A DNA stretch of 59,221 bases from an uncultured Collinsella sp. (GCA_900544995.1 UQXC01000003.1:1-59221); one strand, 5' to 3'. Counted from the stretch's first letter, positions 14,764 to 24,732 are shown. Program-made: numbers and translations. Notes: generated by a model not told the origin, from the letters alone.

Positions 14764-15641
14764 TTTGAAGCCCCTTTCAGCGTGAGGCGAAGATAGTCGT
14801 CAATGGTTGCCCGATCGCAGGGAATCTCGGGAAAGGCCTCGAGCGTTTCGCGACGGTTGGGCACGAGCACGTCCACGCTGTAGGCGTGGCGGGCGGCATG
14901 GGCACCTTCGACGCAAGCCATAAGCTCGGCGGCCTGCGCTTGGGTGCAGTGGGCGATGCCGGCTCGGTCGGTAATGTCCTCGCGCGGCAGGTCAAACACA
15001 ATCGAGCCGTTATCGATGCAGATGACGCGGTCGGCGGCGCGATCGAGGTCGGACGTAATGTGGCTCGAGAGCAGCACGCTGTGCTGGCCGTCGGCGACAA
15101 AAGCAAGCAGCTCATCGAGCAGTTCCTCGCGCGCCATGGGATCGAGGCCCGCGGTGGCTTCGTCCAAAAGGAGTAGCTTGGCATTATGGCTGAGTGCACA
15201 GGCAAGCTGCAGTTTCATGCCCATGCCGCGGGAGAGGTTCTTGACCTTTGTCTTGGGATCGAGGCCAAATCGGTCGATGAATCCGGCGAACGTTTTGCGG
15301 TCCCACGTGGGGTACGCCTGACCTACGAGTGCCTCGATCTGGCCCACCTTGAGCGTTGAAGGGAAGGGGCATGTGTCCAGCACGAGGCCGACACGAGTGC
15401 GCAAGCAGCGCTGCGCTTCATCGGGCGCGTCGGCGCCACAGTGCTGCCCAAACAGGTGCACCTCGCCGGCATCGAGCTTTATAAGCCCGAGCGCGGCTCG
15501 AATCGTCGTGGTTTTGCCGGCACCGTTGGCACCAACAAAGCCGACAATCTGGCCGGGTTCCACGGCAAGCGTGACGTCGCGCAGCGAAAAGCGGTCGCTT
15601 ACAGTGCGTGAGATGCCTTTGAGTTCTAGCAAGTTTTGCAT
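14760..15641 (-). CDS. ABC transporter ATP-binding protein
   Basis: 293 residues. Walker A is GANGAGKTT (37-45), the signature LSRGMGMKLQLA lies near 135, Walker B is LLLLDEATAGLDP, and the H-loop is in LLSSHITSDL. The C-terminal 90 residues form a domain common in drug-efflux and YtrB-like ATPases. It powers the coupled permease. It lies 23 bases downstream of the GntR regulator stop, so one transcript gntR-ATPase-permease is likely. Confidence 0.92.
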   Translation of the reverse strand: MQNLLELKGISRTVSDRFSLRDVTLAVEPGQIVGFVGANGAGKTTTIRAALGLIKLDAGEVHLFGQHCGADAPDEAQRCLRTRVGLVLDTCPFPSTLKVGQIEALVGQAYPTWDRKTFAGFIDRFGLDPKTKVKNLSRGMGMKLQLACALSHNAKLLLLDEATAGLDPMAREELLDELLAFVADGQHSVLLSSHITSDLDRAADRVICIDNGSIVFDLPREDITDRAGIAHCTQAQAAELMACVEGAHAARHAYSVDVLVPNRRETLEAFPEIPCDRATIDDYLRLTLKGASK

Positions 15642-15664
15642 GGTATAGCCTTTCTTGCAGATGG

Positions 15665-16045
15665 CTACTGCATGGTTTCGGGGGCCACCAGGTCGAGCAT
15701 CTCGTGCAGTTTGTCGCGCGTGACGCCCAAGGCTTCGGCTTGGCTTGCCGCTTTCGCAAGCAGCTCTTCGATATGACAGAGCTGGTTTTCGCGCAAAAGC
15801 TCCTGGTTGCCCTCGGCGACAAAACAGCCCTTGCCCTGCACGGTGCAGATAAACCCGAGCTGCTCCAGGTCGGCGTAGGCGCGCTTGGTGGTGATGACGC
15901 TCACGCCAAGATCGCTCGCGAGTGCACGGATGCTGGGGAGTTTAGCTCCCGCAGCGAGCGTGCCCGATAAGATCTGAGCTTTGACCTGCGAGGATATCTG
16001 CTCGTAGATGGGCTTGTCGCTCGAATTGGATAGGATGATGTCCAC
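15665..16045 (-). CDS. GntR-family repressor, YtrA subfamily
   Basis: 126 residues starting at GTG 16045 with AAGGAG 5 bases upstream. The winged helix is residues 11-78 (PIYEQISSQVKAQILSGTL, LPSIRALASDLGVSVITTKR, GFICTVQGKGCFV), followed by a short helical tail in place of a ligand domain, as in YtrA. It probably represses the gntR-ABC operon and is released by an inducer such as membrane stress or a drug. AT-rich inverted repeats of the TACAC/GTGTA type directly upstream fit the operator of this subfamily. Confidence 0.9.
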   Translation of the reverse strand: MDIILSNSSDKPIYEQISSQVKAQILSGTLAAGAKLPSIRALASDLGVSVITTKRAYADLEQLGFICTVQGKGCFVAEGNQELLRENQLCHIEELLAKAASQAEALGVTRDKLHEMLDLVAPETMQ

Positions 16046-16067
16046 AGCGGCTCCTTAGCTGTTGGGC

Positions 16068-16107
16068 TACACGTGTATATAACCGGTAAGCACAGTATAT
16101 ATACACT
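16068..16107. promoter_or_regulatory. Candidate YtrA-type operator/promoter region
   Basis: A perfect palindrome TACACGTGTA (16068-16077) and an inverted repeat GTGTATAT (16073-16080) with ATATACAC (16099-16106), plus the near-palindrome AGTATATATACACT. They lie 23-62 bases upstream of the GntR start. TACACT/AGTGTA-type half-sites are known for YtrA regulators. Confidence 0.55.
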
Positions 16108-16207
16108 ATGTACAGTTATGCAAGAGGTAAATACGGATTGGGCCGGCTACCCAGGCCCCAACTGATGAATTTGTCCTGATAGGCGCTCTAAATCGGGATT
16201 TCGCGGC

Positions 16208-16213
16208 TACAAT
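16208..16213 (+). promoter_or_regulatory. Candidate -10 box TACAAT for prfC
   Basis: TACAATAG lies 48 bases before ATG 16261. No strong -35 element is visible. Confidence 0.45.
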
Positions 16214-16260
16214 AGTGCGGTTACAACGACGTAATGCACTCAATGCAAGAAAGGATCCGC

Positions 16261-17874
<1,614 letters not shown>

Positions 17875-17879
17875 CGCAT

Positions 17880-17914
17880 CGGCGCGGTGGCCCTGCGGGG
17901 CTGCCGCGCCGTTT
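17880..17914 (+). terminator. Terminator after prfC
   Basis: CGGCGCGG pairs with CCGCGCCG, extended inward by GGCCC/GGGGC pairing, then GTTTGCTT. It starts 6 bases after the stop codon. Confidence 0.75.
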
Positions 17915-17974
17915 GCTTGCCTGATGCCGTGTGAGCGGCTATCATACCCACCGTCGTCTCAAGACCGGGGCGTC

Positions 17975-18023
17975 CGAGCAGTTCGGGTCCGATATCCTGC
18001 TCGTTAAACCTAAAACCAAAGGA
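17975..18023 (+). promoter_or_regulatory. Structured leader of the VUT transporter gene (possible riboswitch-like hairpin)
   Basis: CGAGCAG (17975-17981) pairs with CTGCTCG (17997-18003) around a loop containing CGGGTCC; an A-rich single strand AAACCTAAAACCAAAGGAG follows and runs into the ribosome site. The loop GGGT could pair with ACC in the tail, giving an H-type pseudoknot next to the Shine-Dalgarno. The gene product imports queuosine precursors, which are known preQ1-riboswitch ligands, but the sequence does not match the preQ1 classes I know. TATCAT at 17940-17945 could be the -10 box. Confidence 0.3.
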
Positions 18024-18030
18024 GTACATA

Positions 18031-18753
18031 ATGATCAAGAAGGTCATGGAGGACTACAAGGTCCTGTTGCGGAGCATTCCCGCGGCAACGGTTTCGCTGT
18101 TTTTCGTGAGCGTCATCATGATGAACCTACTGGCCAACAAAGAGCTCATCAGCCTGCCGTATCTGGCGCTCGACTGTGGCTTTGTGGTGAGCTGGGTTTC
18201 GTTTTTGTGCCAGGACATGATCTGCAAGCGCTTCGGCGCCAAGGCATCCATTAAAATCTCTATCCTCGCGCTGCTGGTTAACCTGGCCGTGAGCCTGTGC
18301 TTTTGGGCATGCTCGCTCACGCCCGGTATGTGGGGTGCCTACTACGACACCGGCATGATCGAGGTCAACACTGCCCTTAACGCCACCATCGGCGGCACCT
18401 GGTACGTGGTGCTGGGCTCTTCGCTGGCAATGCTCGTTTCTGCCGTGGTTAACTCCACGCTCAACCAGTCGCTCGGCCGCATGCTCAAAAAGAATAACTT
18501 TGCGAGCTTCGCCTTCCGTTCCTATGTGTCCACGGGCGTTGGCCAGTTTATCGACAACCTGGTCTTTGCCATTGTGGTAAGCCACACGTTCTTTGGTTGG
18601 ACCTGGGTACAGGTCCTTATGTGCTCGCTGACCGGCGCTGTTGCCGAGCTACTGTGCGAGGTCTTCCTGAGCCCCGTGGGCTACAAGGTCGTGCGCGGCT
18701 GGGAGCGCGAGAATGTGGGCTCCGAGTACCTCGAGCGCCACGCAACCGCCTAA
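18031..18753 (+). CDS. VUT-family queuosine precursor transporter (YhhQ/DUF165-like)
   Basis: 240 residues with about six to seven hydrophobic segments. It matches the VUT/YhhQ family: NLLANKELISLPYLALDCGF near the N-terminus, a central FISFARRSYVSTG-like stretch (ASFAFRSYVSTGVGQFIDNL), and SLTGAVAELLCEVFLSPVGY. Characterised members import 7-cyano- or 7-aminomethyl-deazaguanine for tRNA queuosine. AAAGGAG sits 7 bases before ATG. The SDR gene follows after 9 bases and is co-transcribed. No queuosine synthesis genes are in the window, consistent with salvage. Confidence 0.88.
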   Translation: MIKKVMEDYKVLLRSIPAATVSLFFVSVIMMNLLANKELISLPYLALDCGFVVSWVSFLCQDMICKRFGAKASIKISILALLVNLAVSLCFWACSLTPGMWGAYYDTGMIEVNTALNATIGGTWYVVLGSSLAMLVSAVVNSTLNQSLGRMLKKNNFASFAFRSYVSTGVGQFIDNLVFAIVVSHTFFGWTWVQVLMCSLTGAVAELLCEVFLSPVGYKVVRGWERENVGSEYLERHATA

Positions 18754-18762
18754 GGAGCAAGT

Positions 18763-19443
18763 ATGCGGGTTTTGATCACGGGCGCTTCGGGTGGTATCGG
18801 AGCCGCGTGCGTGCAGCGCTTTTTGGACGAGGGCCACGAGGTCGTGGGCTTTGATCTGCTGCCGGCGGCGATCGAGCACGAGCGCTACCGCCATCTGATC
18901 GTTGATGTCCGCGAGCCGGACTCGTTTCCAAGCGACCTTGAACCCCAGGTAATCGTGAATGTTGCCGGTACGCAGGATTCGGCCGACGACATCGCCGCCA
19001 ACCTGTGTGGCACCATCAACGTGACCGAGCGCTACGCCTTTGTGGGGGAGGGGCTTGCCGCCAAGCCGGCGCCGGCTATTAAATCCGTGGTCAATGTGGG
19101 GTCGGCGAGCGGGCATACGGGATCGGAGTTTCCCGCCTATGCTGCCAGCAAGGGCGGCATTATCGCCTACACCAAGAACCTTGCAAACCGGCTGGCACCG
19201 CAGGCCATCGCCAACAGTGTGGACCCGGGCGGCGTTATCACGCCGCTCAACCGTTGCGTGATGGAAGACGAACACCTGTGGAACCAGATTATGGAGCTCA
19301 CACCGCTTAAGCGCTGGGCCACCGCCCAAGAGATCGCCGAGTGGATCTACTTTGTGGGCGTGACCAACCGGTTTATGACCGGGCAGAGCCTGCTGATCGA
19401 TGGCGGCGAGGCCGGCCGCACGCAATTTATTTGGCCCGAGTAG
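18763..19443 (+). CDS. Short-chain dehydrogenase/reductase (SDR)
   Basis: 226 residues, classical SDR length. Cofactor motif GASGGIG (7-13), NVAGT, catalytic Ser in NVGSASGHTG, and YAASKGG (Tyr-xxx-Lys). The C-terminal LKRWATAQEIAEWIYFVGV then TGQSLLIDGGE is typical. It probably uses NAD(P)H to interconvert an alcohol and a ketone. AAGGAG is well placed before ATG 18763. It is 9 bases behind the transporter gene, so a linked function is possible but not known. Confidence 0.88.
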   Translation: MRVLITGASGGIGAACVQRFLDEGHEVVGFDLLPAAIEHERYRHLIVDVREPDSFPSDLEPQVIVNVAGTQDSADDIAANLCGTINVTERYAFVGEGLAAKPAPAIKSVVNVGSASGHTGSEFPAYAASKGGIIAYTKNLANRLAPQAIANSVDPGGVITPLNRCVMEDEHLWNQIMELTPLKRWATAQEIAEWIYFVGVTNRFMTGQSLLIDGGEAGRTQFIWPE

Positions 19444-19447
19444 GAAA

Positions 19448-19480
19448 CGCGCCCGATGGAAAGCCGTCGGGCGCGTTTTT
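19448..19480 (+). terminator. Terminator between SDR and ung
   Basis: CGCGCCCGA (19448-19456) pairs with TCGGGCGCG (19467-19475), then TTTTT. It lies between converging genes and serves the plus strand clearly. Confidence 0.85.
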
Positions 19481-19493
19481 GATGTATCGATTT

Positions 19494-20219
19494 TTAGCCG
19501 AGGCAAGTCCAGTTGACGGGGGTCGAGCCGTGCTGTTCGAGTAGCCGATTGGCTGCCGAGAAGGGGCGCGACCCCATAAAGGCGGGGAGTTCTGCCGTGG
19601 CACGGTTGGCCGAAAGCGGCGAGGGATGCGTAGAGGCTAGGCAGAACTTGTCGGTTGCCTTGCCCGCGCCGGTCGTGGCGAGCTTGCCTTCGACCATCTG
19701 CTGGGCAAAGCGGCCCCATGCCAAAAAGACTACCGGTTGGGGCAGCTGACAGCAGCGTTCGATAACGTAGTCGGTGAGCGTACTCCAGCCCAGTTTGGCG
19801 TGCGAGTTCGCGGCATGCTCGCGCACGGTGAGCGTGGTGTTGAGGAGCAGGACGCCCTGCTGTGCCCATGGGGTTAGGTCTCCCGTGGCGGGAATAGGGC
19901 AATTCAGATCGGCTTTGAGTTCCTTATAGATGTTGCGCAGGCTCGGCGGCAACTTGGTTTGCGTCGCGGGGACCGAGAACGACAGTCCCATTGCCTGGTT
20001 GGGTCCGTGATAGGGGTCCTGACCCAAAATGACAACCTTGACCTGGTCGGCCGGCGTATAGACGAGGGCATTGAGGATGTCGTCTTGTGCCGGGTAGATA
20101 GTCTGCTCGGCACGCAAAAGGGCGATGCGCTCGAGCAGCTGGTTCGTAGTGTCACGTACCGGCTGCGGCGCATCGCCCAACCAAGTTGCTATGTTGCGAT
20201 CGCGAGTTGCGGTGTCCAT
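19494..20219 (-). CDS. ung: Uracil-DNA glycosylase, family 1
   Basis: 241 residues. The catalytic motif GQDPYHGP carries the water-activating Asp68, and HPSPLS carries the second catalytic His. LLLNTTLTVREHAANSHAKLGW and VVFLAWGRFAQ are also family-specific. Ung removes uracil from DNA as the first step of base excision repair. GGAGCCCC-type ribosome site before ATG 20219. A TACAATAG box lies about 36 bases upstream. Confidence 0.96.
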   Translation of the reverse strand: MDTATRDRNIATWLGDAPQPVRDTTNQLLERIALLRAEQTIYPAQDDILNALVYTPADQVKVVILGQDPYHGPNQAMGLSFSVPATQTKLPPSLRNIYKELKADLNCPIPATGDLTPWAQQGVLLLNTTLTVREHAANSHAKLGWSTLTDYVIERCCQLPQPVVFLAWGRFAQQMVEGKLATTGAGKATDKFCLASTHPSPLSANRATAELPAFMGSRPFSAANRLLEQHGSTPVNWTCLG

Positions 20220-20254
20220 GGGGCTCCTTTATGGCAGATGCTCTGTTGGCATCT

Positions 20255-20260
20255 ATTGTA
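20255..20260 (-). promoter_or_regulatory. Candidate -10 box TACAAT for ung
   Basis: On the minus strand TACAATAG reads from 20260, about 36 bases before the ung start. Same box type as before prfC and the HAD gene. Confidence 0.45.
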
Positions 20261-20307
20261 AAGGCGCACCGGTTGCCTTTATGCCGCGGCTGTATGAAGA
20301 GTGGGGT

Positions 20308-21210
20308 CTACGAGACGTGCTCGGGCGCTCCTGCCATGCGAGCCTGTCCATGTGCGCGGAGGCGCGGAAGCTCGACGGTTGCCACCATGACGCCGGTGAG
20401 GATAAGGGCGGCGCCAAAGAAGGCGATGGGGCTCAGGACCTCGCCGACCAGGAAGAACGAAAAGACGGCGGAGCAGACCGGTTCGAGCGAGAAAGCGAAG
20501 CCGGTGGTCTCGGCAGGCACGTGGGGCTGCACGAGCGTCTGGGTGATAAAGCCATAGGCAGAGCAGATGAGTGCGAGCGCGACGACGACCACGATCTCGC
20601 TCGGCGTGCCGGGAAGCGTGAAACCGCCAAAGGTGAATGCGGCGATACCCGAGAACAAGCCGCCAAAGCCCAGCTGCCAAACGCCCAAAGCCAGCGGGTC
20701 GACATCTTCGACAAAGCGCTTGGCGACAATGATGTGTCCGGCATAGACAAAGGCGGAGAGCAGCATGATGAGCGCGCCCGGGTTCAGGCTGGTGAAGTCG
20801 GCGCCCGAGAGCAGTAGCATGCCGCAGGTGACGATGGTGGTGCCGACGAGCACCTTGCGCTCGGGGGCACGACGCAGCAGGGCGGCATTGGCAAACGGTA
20901 CGATCACGACCGTCAGGCTCTGCAAAAAGCCGGCAGTGGAGGCAGAGGTGAGGCTGGAGCCCAGGCACATGCAGGTGAGCTCGGTTGCCATGATGGCGCC
21001 GATGATAGCGGCGCGGACCATAAGGTCGCGATTGATGCGGAAAGCGCGCTTGTGGAAGAGCAGCAGGCAGGCCGCAAAGGCGATGATGCAGCGCAGCGCA
21101 ACGATGCTCGTGGCGTTCATGCTGTCCATGCCGATCTTCATGAGGGGATACGAAAAGCCCCATGCGACGGGAACGGAAAATGAGAGCGCGATTGCTTTTT
21201 TGCGATCCAT
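20308..21210 (-). CDS. EamA/DMT-family transporter
   Basis: 300 residues with ten hydrophobic helices in two EamA repeats (residues about 5-135 and 150-285). Start region AIALSFSVPVAWGFSYPLMK and the repeat-2 segment EPVCSAVFSFFLVGEVLSP are typical of drug/metabolite exporters. AAGGAG precedes the ATG. It is divergent from the LysR gene at 21369, and a TTACA-N9-TGTAA site lies in between, suggesting that LysR controls it. The substrate is unknown; amino acids or amines are common. Confidence 0.88.
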   Translation of the reverse strand: MDRKKAIALSFSVPVAWGFSYPLMKIGMDSMNATSIVALRCIIAFAACLLLFHKRAFRINRDLMVRAAIIGAIMATELTCMCLGSSLTSASTAGFLQSLTVVIVPFANAALLRRAPERKVLVGTTIVTCGMLLLSGADFTSLNPGALIMLLSAFVYAGHIIVAKRFVEDVDPLALGVWQLGFGGLFSGIAAFTFGGFTLPGTPSEIVVVVALALICSAYGFITQTLVQPHVPAETTGFAFSLEPVCSAVFSFFLVGEVLSPIAFFGAALILTGVMVATVELPRLRAHGQARMAGAPEHVS

Positions 21211-21223
21211 GGGGCTCCTTTTG

Positions 21224-21242
21224 TTACAGAACGGTTTTGTAA
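21224..21242. promoter_or_regulatory. Candidate LysR-type operator TTACA-N9-TGTAA
   Basis: A 19-base interrupted palindrome 14 bases upstream of the EamA start, between divergent genes. The spacing fits a T-N11-A LysR box. Being so near the start it may block translation initiation or transcription start. Confidence 0.4.
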
Positions 21243-21368
21243 AAAGGATTCTGCTCCCAGATGTGGATGTAGTAAAGCGAATGTATCTTCAGTATGATTA
21301 AGAAATGCTAATGTTGGCAGAAAAAGCCCTGGCAAAACGTTTTACGGCTACATCGATGGGGAGGCACG

Positions 21369-22235
21369 ATGGCATCGCGGTATCAGATTGTGTGTATGGT
21401 GGTCGATTGCGGCAGCCTGAAGGGTGCCGCTGACGAGCTGGGCTATACGCAAAGTGCGGTGAGCCAGGCCGTCAAGGCGCTTGAGCGTGAGCTGGGCACC
21501 ACGCTTATCGAGCGCGGTAAGCAGGGTGTGTCGCTTACGCGCGACGGCAAACAGTATCTGCCGTATCTGCGACAGATCGTAACTGCCGAGGCCGAGCTTG
21601 AGGGCAAACGTCAGGAGTTGCTGGGGCTCTCCTCGACTGATATTCGCATTGCGACGTTTACCAACGTGAGTCGAACCGTGTTGCCGCGCGTGATTCGCGA
21701 CTTTGGAGCCCTGCACCCGGGCGTGCACTTTACCCTCAAGCAGGGCGATTACACGCGCAACGCCCAGTGGGTGCACGATGGCGTGGTTGATTTTTGCTTT
21801 ACGGCACGCGGTTTTACCGCGGGGCTCGAGAAGCGCGTGGTCTATCACGACGAGTTGGTAGCATTGTTGCCGGCCGCGCATCCGCTGACGGCAAAGGAAA
21901 AGGTGACGCTCGCTGACCTAGCGTCCGAGCCGTTTGTGCTGCTGGATGAGGGCGAACAGAGCCTGGTGCTCGATGCATTTGCGGCGCATGGGCTGTCGCC
22001 GCACGTGACGAGCGAGGTGACCGATGACTACACCATCATGGCGATGGTCGAGGAGGGCCTAGGCGTGAGTATGCTATATCGCCGTACCGTCGAGGGCATG
22101 CGGGCCGATATTCGTGTACGTCCCATCGTGCATGCCCCATCGCGCGACGTGGTGGCCGCCTGGCGCAGCTGGGACACCATGCCCATCGCCACGAGGCGCT
22201 TTATCGACTACATGAGCTCGCATATTGTCAATTAA
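21369..22235 (+). CDS. LysR-family transcription regulator
   Basis: 288 residues. The N-terminal winged helix is QIVCMVVDCGSLKGAADELGYTQ then SAVSQAVKALERELG; the effector domain spans about 88-285 (VHFTLKQGDYTRNAQWVHDG, VVDFCFTARGF). GGGGAGGCACG precedes ATG 21369. Divergent from an EamA transporter, the classic layout for a LysR regulator of an exporter. The inducer is unknown. Confidence 0.92.
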   Translation: MASRYQIVCMVVDCGSLKGAADELGYTQSAVSQAVKALERELGTTLIERGKQGVSLTRDGKQYLPYLRQIVTAEAELEGKRQELLGLSSTDIRIATFTNVSRTVLPRVIRDFGALHPGVHFTLKQGDYTRNAQWVHDGVVDFCFTARGFTAGLEKRVVYHDELVALLPAAHPLTAKEKVTLADLASEPFVLLDEGEQSLVLDAFAAHGLSPHVTSEVTDDYTIMAMVEEGLGVSMLYRRTVEGMRADIRVRPIVHAPSRDVVAAWRSWDTMPIATRRFIDYMSSHIVN

Positions 22236-22262
22236 TGACTGGCGTGGCGTTGAGTGCGCTGT

Positions 22263-23645
22263 TTAGCGGGCTGTTGCTTTGGCTTTGGTGGCGCGATAGG
22301 TGCGTGCCGGGTGGCAGAGTAGTACCGCCACGACCATAAAGAACGCCGTGGTGCCCAGGCTGATGGGGTAGACCATCATGATGTTCGCAAAGGTGCGGAA
22401 GTGCGGGAACACGCAGAATACCCAATAGAAGCGGATGCCGCAGACACAGATCATGGTGATGAGGGCGGGCATGAGCGAGATGCCAAAGCCCCGCAGGTAG
22501 CCGGACATGTTTTCGTAGAACATGCTAAAGGCGTACGCCGGGAAGATCGAGCACACGCGGATATAGCCGATCGAGACGATGTTGGGGTCGCTGTTGAACA
22601 GCGATAGGATCTCGCGCCCCAGACCGACAATAACGATAATCGTGGTGAGGGCAACGATACCGCCTTCGACCAGGCAGACCTTAAGCGTTTTGGTGCAGCG
22701 GTCGATCTGGCGGGCACCGTGGTTTTGTCCCACAAAGGTGGTGCAAGCCTGGCTAAAGCTGTTGAGCAGGTTATAGCACACGTACTCCAGGCTCATGGCG
22801 GCGCTCGATGCCGCCATGACCTCGGTGCCCAGGCTGTTAATGGCGGACTGGATGATGATGTTGGCGACGGCAAAGACGGCGCTTTGGATGCCGGCGGGCA
22901 GGCCGATCTTGACGATGCGCTTGAGGGCGACGGGGTCGATAGCCAGGTCGCGTGGGGTGACGCGGACGACGGAGTCGGTCTTGAGCAGGCGGATAAAGAG
23001 CGTGGCGGCGCTGACGGTGTAGGCGATGGCGGTGGCGATGGCGACGCCCGCGACGCCCCAGTGGAGTACGGGGACAAAGATGAGGTCTAGGCCAATGTTG
23101 AGGACGGTGGACACAGCAAGCGCCTGCAGCGGCATGCGGGTGATGCCGACGGAGCGGAAAATCGCGGCCTCAAAGTTGTAGAGCAAGATCGAGGGCAGGC
23201 TGAGCAAAAAGACGCGCAGGTAGAGCGAGGCGAGCGGCATGGTCTCGGCAGGCACGTTGAGTGCGGCGAGCATGGGCTCGGCAAAGATCTCGCCCAGAGC
23301 GATGACGACAAAGCCTACGAGCGCCATTAAAATCGAGGTATGGACGGCGCGTTTGACCATGCTCTGATCGTTGCGGCCGATAGCGTTGGCGATGACCACG
23401 TTGGAGCCAAGCGACATGCCAATAAACAGGTTGAGCATAAGACTGGTAAGCGGAACATTGGAGCCGACCGCCGCCATGGCGAGGGTTCCCTGGTCGCCCG
23501 AGAAGTTACCGATGATGACCGTGGCGATGAGGTTCGACAGCTGCTCCAAGATGCTCGTGGCGGCCACGGGGAAGGCGAACAGGGGAATATTGCGCCACAG
23601 AGATCCGGTGGTCATGTCAATGTGCTTAGATGCGGTATCGGCCAT
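22263..23645 (-). CDS. MATE-family multidrug/sodium efflux transporter
   Basis: 460 residues, twelve hydrophobic helices in two MatE repeats (about 18-178 and 242-400). Repeat 1 begins MTTGSLWRNIPLFAFPVAAT, followed by MAAVGSNVPLTSLML; repeat 2 has KIGLPAGIQSAVFAVANIII and SQACTTFVGQNHGARQ. It exports drugs or metabolites using a sodium or proton gradient. The ribosome site is weak (GAGAG). It converges on the LysR gene with only 27 bases between stops, and a hairpin repeat lies upstream at 23709. Confidence 0.92.
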   Translation of the reverse strand: MADTASKHIDMTTGSLWRNIPLFAFPVAATSILEQLSNLIATVIIGNFSGDQGTLAMAAVGSNVPLTSLMLNLFIGMSLGSNVVIANAIGRNDQSMVKRAVHTSILMALVGFVVIALGEIFAEPMLAALNVPAETMPLASLYLRVFLLSLPSILLYNFEAAIFRSVGITRMPLQALAVSTVLNIGLDLIFVPVLHWGVAGVAIATAIAYTVSAATLFIRLLKTDSVVRVTPRDLAIDPVALKRIVKIGLPAGIQSAVFAVANIIIQSAINSLGTEVMAASSAAMSLEYVCYNLLNSFSQACTTFVGQNHGARQIDRCTKTLKVCLVEGGIVALTTIIVIVGLGREILSLFNSDPNIVSIGYIRVCSIFPAYAFSMFYENMSGYLRGFGISLMPALITMICVCGIRFYWVFCVFPHFRTFANIMMVYPISLGTTAFFMVVAVLLCHPARTYRATKAKATAR

Positions 23646-23708
23646 ACGCTCTCAATCTCTAACATGCTCTTTCGTGCTTATTTGCGCAGACGATGATACT
23701 CCTAATCG

Positions 23709-23767
23709 ACTAGTCGTTGGGGACGTTCTTAAACGACTAGTCATTCAAGAACGTCTCCAATGACTAG
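23709..23767. repeat. Hairpin repeat, type ACTAGTCA/GGGGACGTTCTT, copy 2
   Basis: Full-length match to 173-231. ACTAGTCGTTGGGGACGTTC is complementary to GAACGTCTCCAATGACTAG, with ACGACTAGTCATT in the middle. It lies between the divergent MATE and methyltransferase genes. Confidence 0.85.
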
Positions 23768-23782
23768 GTGGGGGAGGCGTGC

Positions 23783-23788
23783 GACAAT
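23783..23788 (+). promoter_or_regulatory. Candidate -10 box GACAAT for the RlmA-like gene
   Basis: GACAATAG lies 36 bases before ATG 23824, directly behind the hairpin repeat. Confidence 0.35.
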
Positions 23789-23823
23789 AGTGGGCGTTGT
23801 GTTGTTCGCGCTAAGGAGTTGCC

Positions 23824-24639
23824 ATGTTGTTGTGTCCCGTTTGCCATAAGCCGTTGGTGGACAATGAGCGTGGGGCCGCATGCGCGGGCGGACACCGGTT
23901 TGACCGTGCGCGCGAGGGCTATCTATATCTGCTGCGCTCGTCCAAGAGCGGTGACTCCATGGGTGATCCTAAGTCGCAGGCGCGCAGCCGTCGTGACTTT
24001 CTGAACCGTGGATACTACGCGCCGTTGCGCGATGCGATGGTCGAGCTGGTGCGCAAACAGGTGTCTGGGCGTGCCGCGTCTATGAGCGGCCCCATGACGC
24101 TGCTCGATATTTGCTGCGGCGAGGGCTATTACACCCGCGCCATGGGCGCGGTGCCGGGCGTGGACTCTTACGGGTTCGACTTGGGCAAAGAGATGGTGCG
24201 TCTGGCCGCCAAGCGCGGCGATGCGACCTACTTCGTGGCCAACATGAAGGATATCCCCGTGGCAGATGGCGCCTTCGATATGGTGACCGAGCTCTTTGCT
24301 CCCTTTAACGAGCGCGAGTTTGCCCGCGTGCTGGCGCCCGAGGGCTCGCTCTACACCGTCGTGCCGGGTGCACGTCATCTGTTTGGGCTTAAGGAAGTGC
24401 TCTACGATACGCCGTACCTTAACGACGAGAAGCTGCCGCAGACCAGCGAGCTCGAGTTGGTCGGAACGCAGCGGGTGTCTGCGAATATTACGCTTCAGAC
24501 CCAGGCCGACATCGAGGCGGTGTTCCAGATGACGCCGTACTACTACCGCACGCGCCCTGCCTACAAAGAGCGCCTGGCAAATTTGGATACCCTTCAAACC
24601 GACATCGACTTCATCATCGCCGAGTACCGCCACAGCTAA
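23824..24639 (+). CDS. RlmA-like 23S rRNA (guanine-N1) methyltransferase
   Basis: 271 residues. The N-terminal zinc finger C4-x2-C7 ... C20-x3-H24 (CPVCHKPL, CAGGHRFDRAREGY) is the RlmA signature, and KSGDSMGDPKSQARSRRDFL matches the conserved linker. The methyltransferase domain has LLDICCGEGYYTRAM (motif I) and VTELFAPFNEREFARVL. RlmA enzymes methylate G745 or G748 of 23S rRNA near the exit tunnel; in some producers this gives macrolide resistance. AAGGAG precedes ATG. A GGGACAG-type hairpin starts 3 bases after the stop. Confidence 0.88.
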   Translation: MLLCPVCHKPLVDNERGAACAGGHRFDRAREGYLYLLRSSKSGDSMGDPKSQARSRRDFLNRGYYAPLRDAMVELVRKQVSGRAASMSGPMTLLDICCGEGYYTRAMGAVPGVDSYGFDLGKEMVRLAAKRGDATYFVANMKDIPVADGAFDMVTELFAPFNEREFARVLAPEGSLYTVVPGARHLFGLKEVLYDTPYLNDEKLPQTSELELVGTQRVSANITLQTQADIEAVFQMTPYYYRTRPAYKERLANLDTLQTDIDFIIAEYRHS

Positions 24640-24641
24640 CA

Positions 24642-24677
24642 ACCTGCCAAAAAAGGGACAGGTTTATCTTGGTAGGT
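24642..24677. repeat. Hairpin repeat with GGGACAGG core, ACCTGCCAA arms, copy 1
   Basis: ACCTGCCAA (24642-24650) pairs with TTGGTAGGT (24669-24677); AAAAGGGACAGGTTTATC lies between. It closely matches 44511-44545 and the reverse complement of 44578-44612. It begins 3 bases after the RlmA-like stop. Confidence 0.85.
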
Positions 24678-24694
24678 TTTATCTGGGCAAACGT

Positions 24695-24732
24695 AAAGGG
24701 CCGACCGCGGAGATGCGCGATCGGCCCTTTTT
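24695..24732. terminator. Bidirectional terminator between converging genes
   Basis: AAAGGGCCGA pairs with TCGGCCCTTT, followed by TT on the plus strand and by a short T-containing stretch on the minus strand. It separates the methyltransferase and the small membrane-protein gene. Confidence 0.8.
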
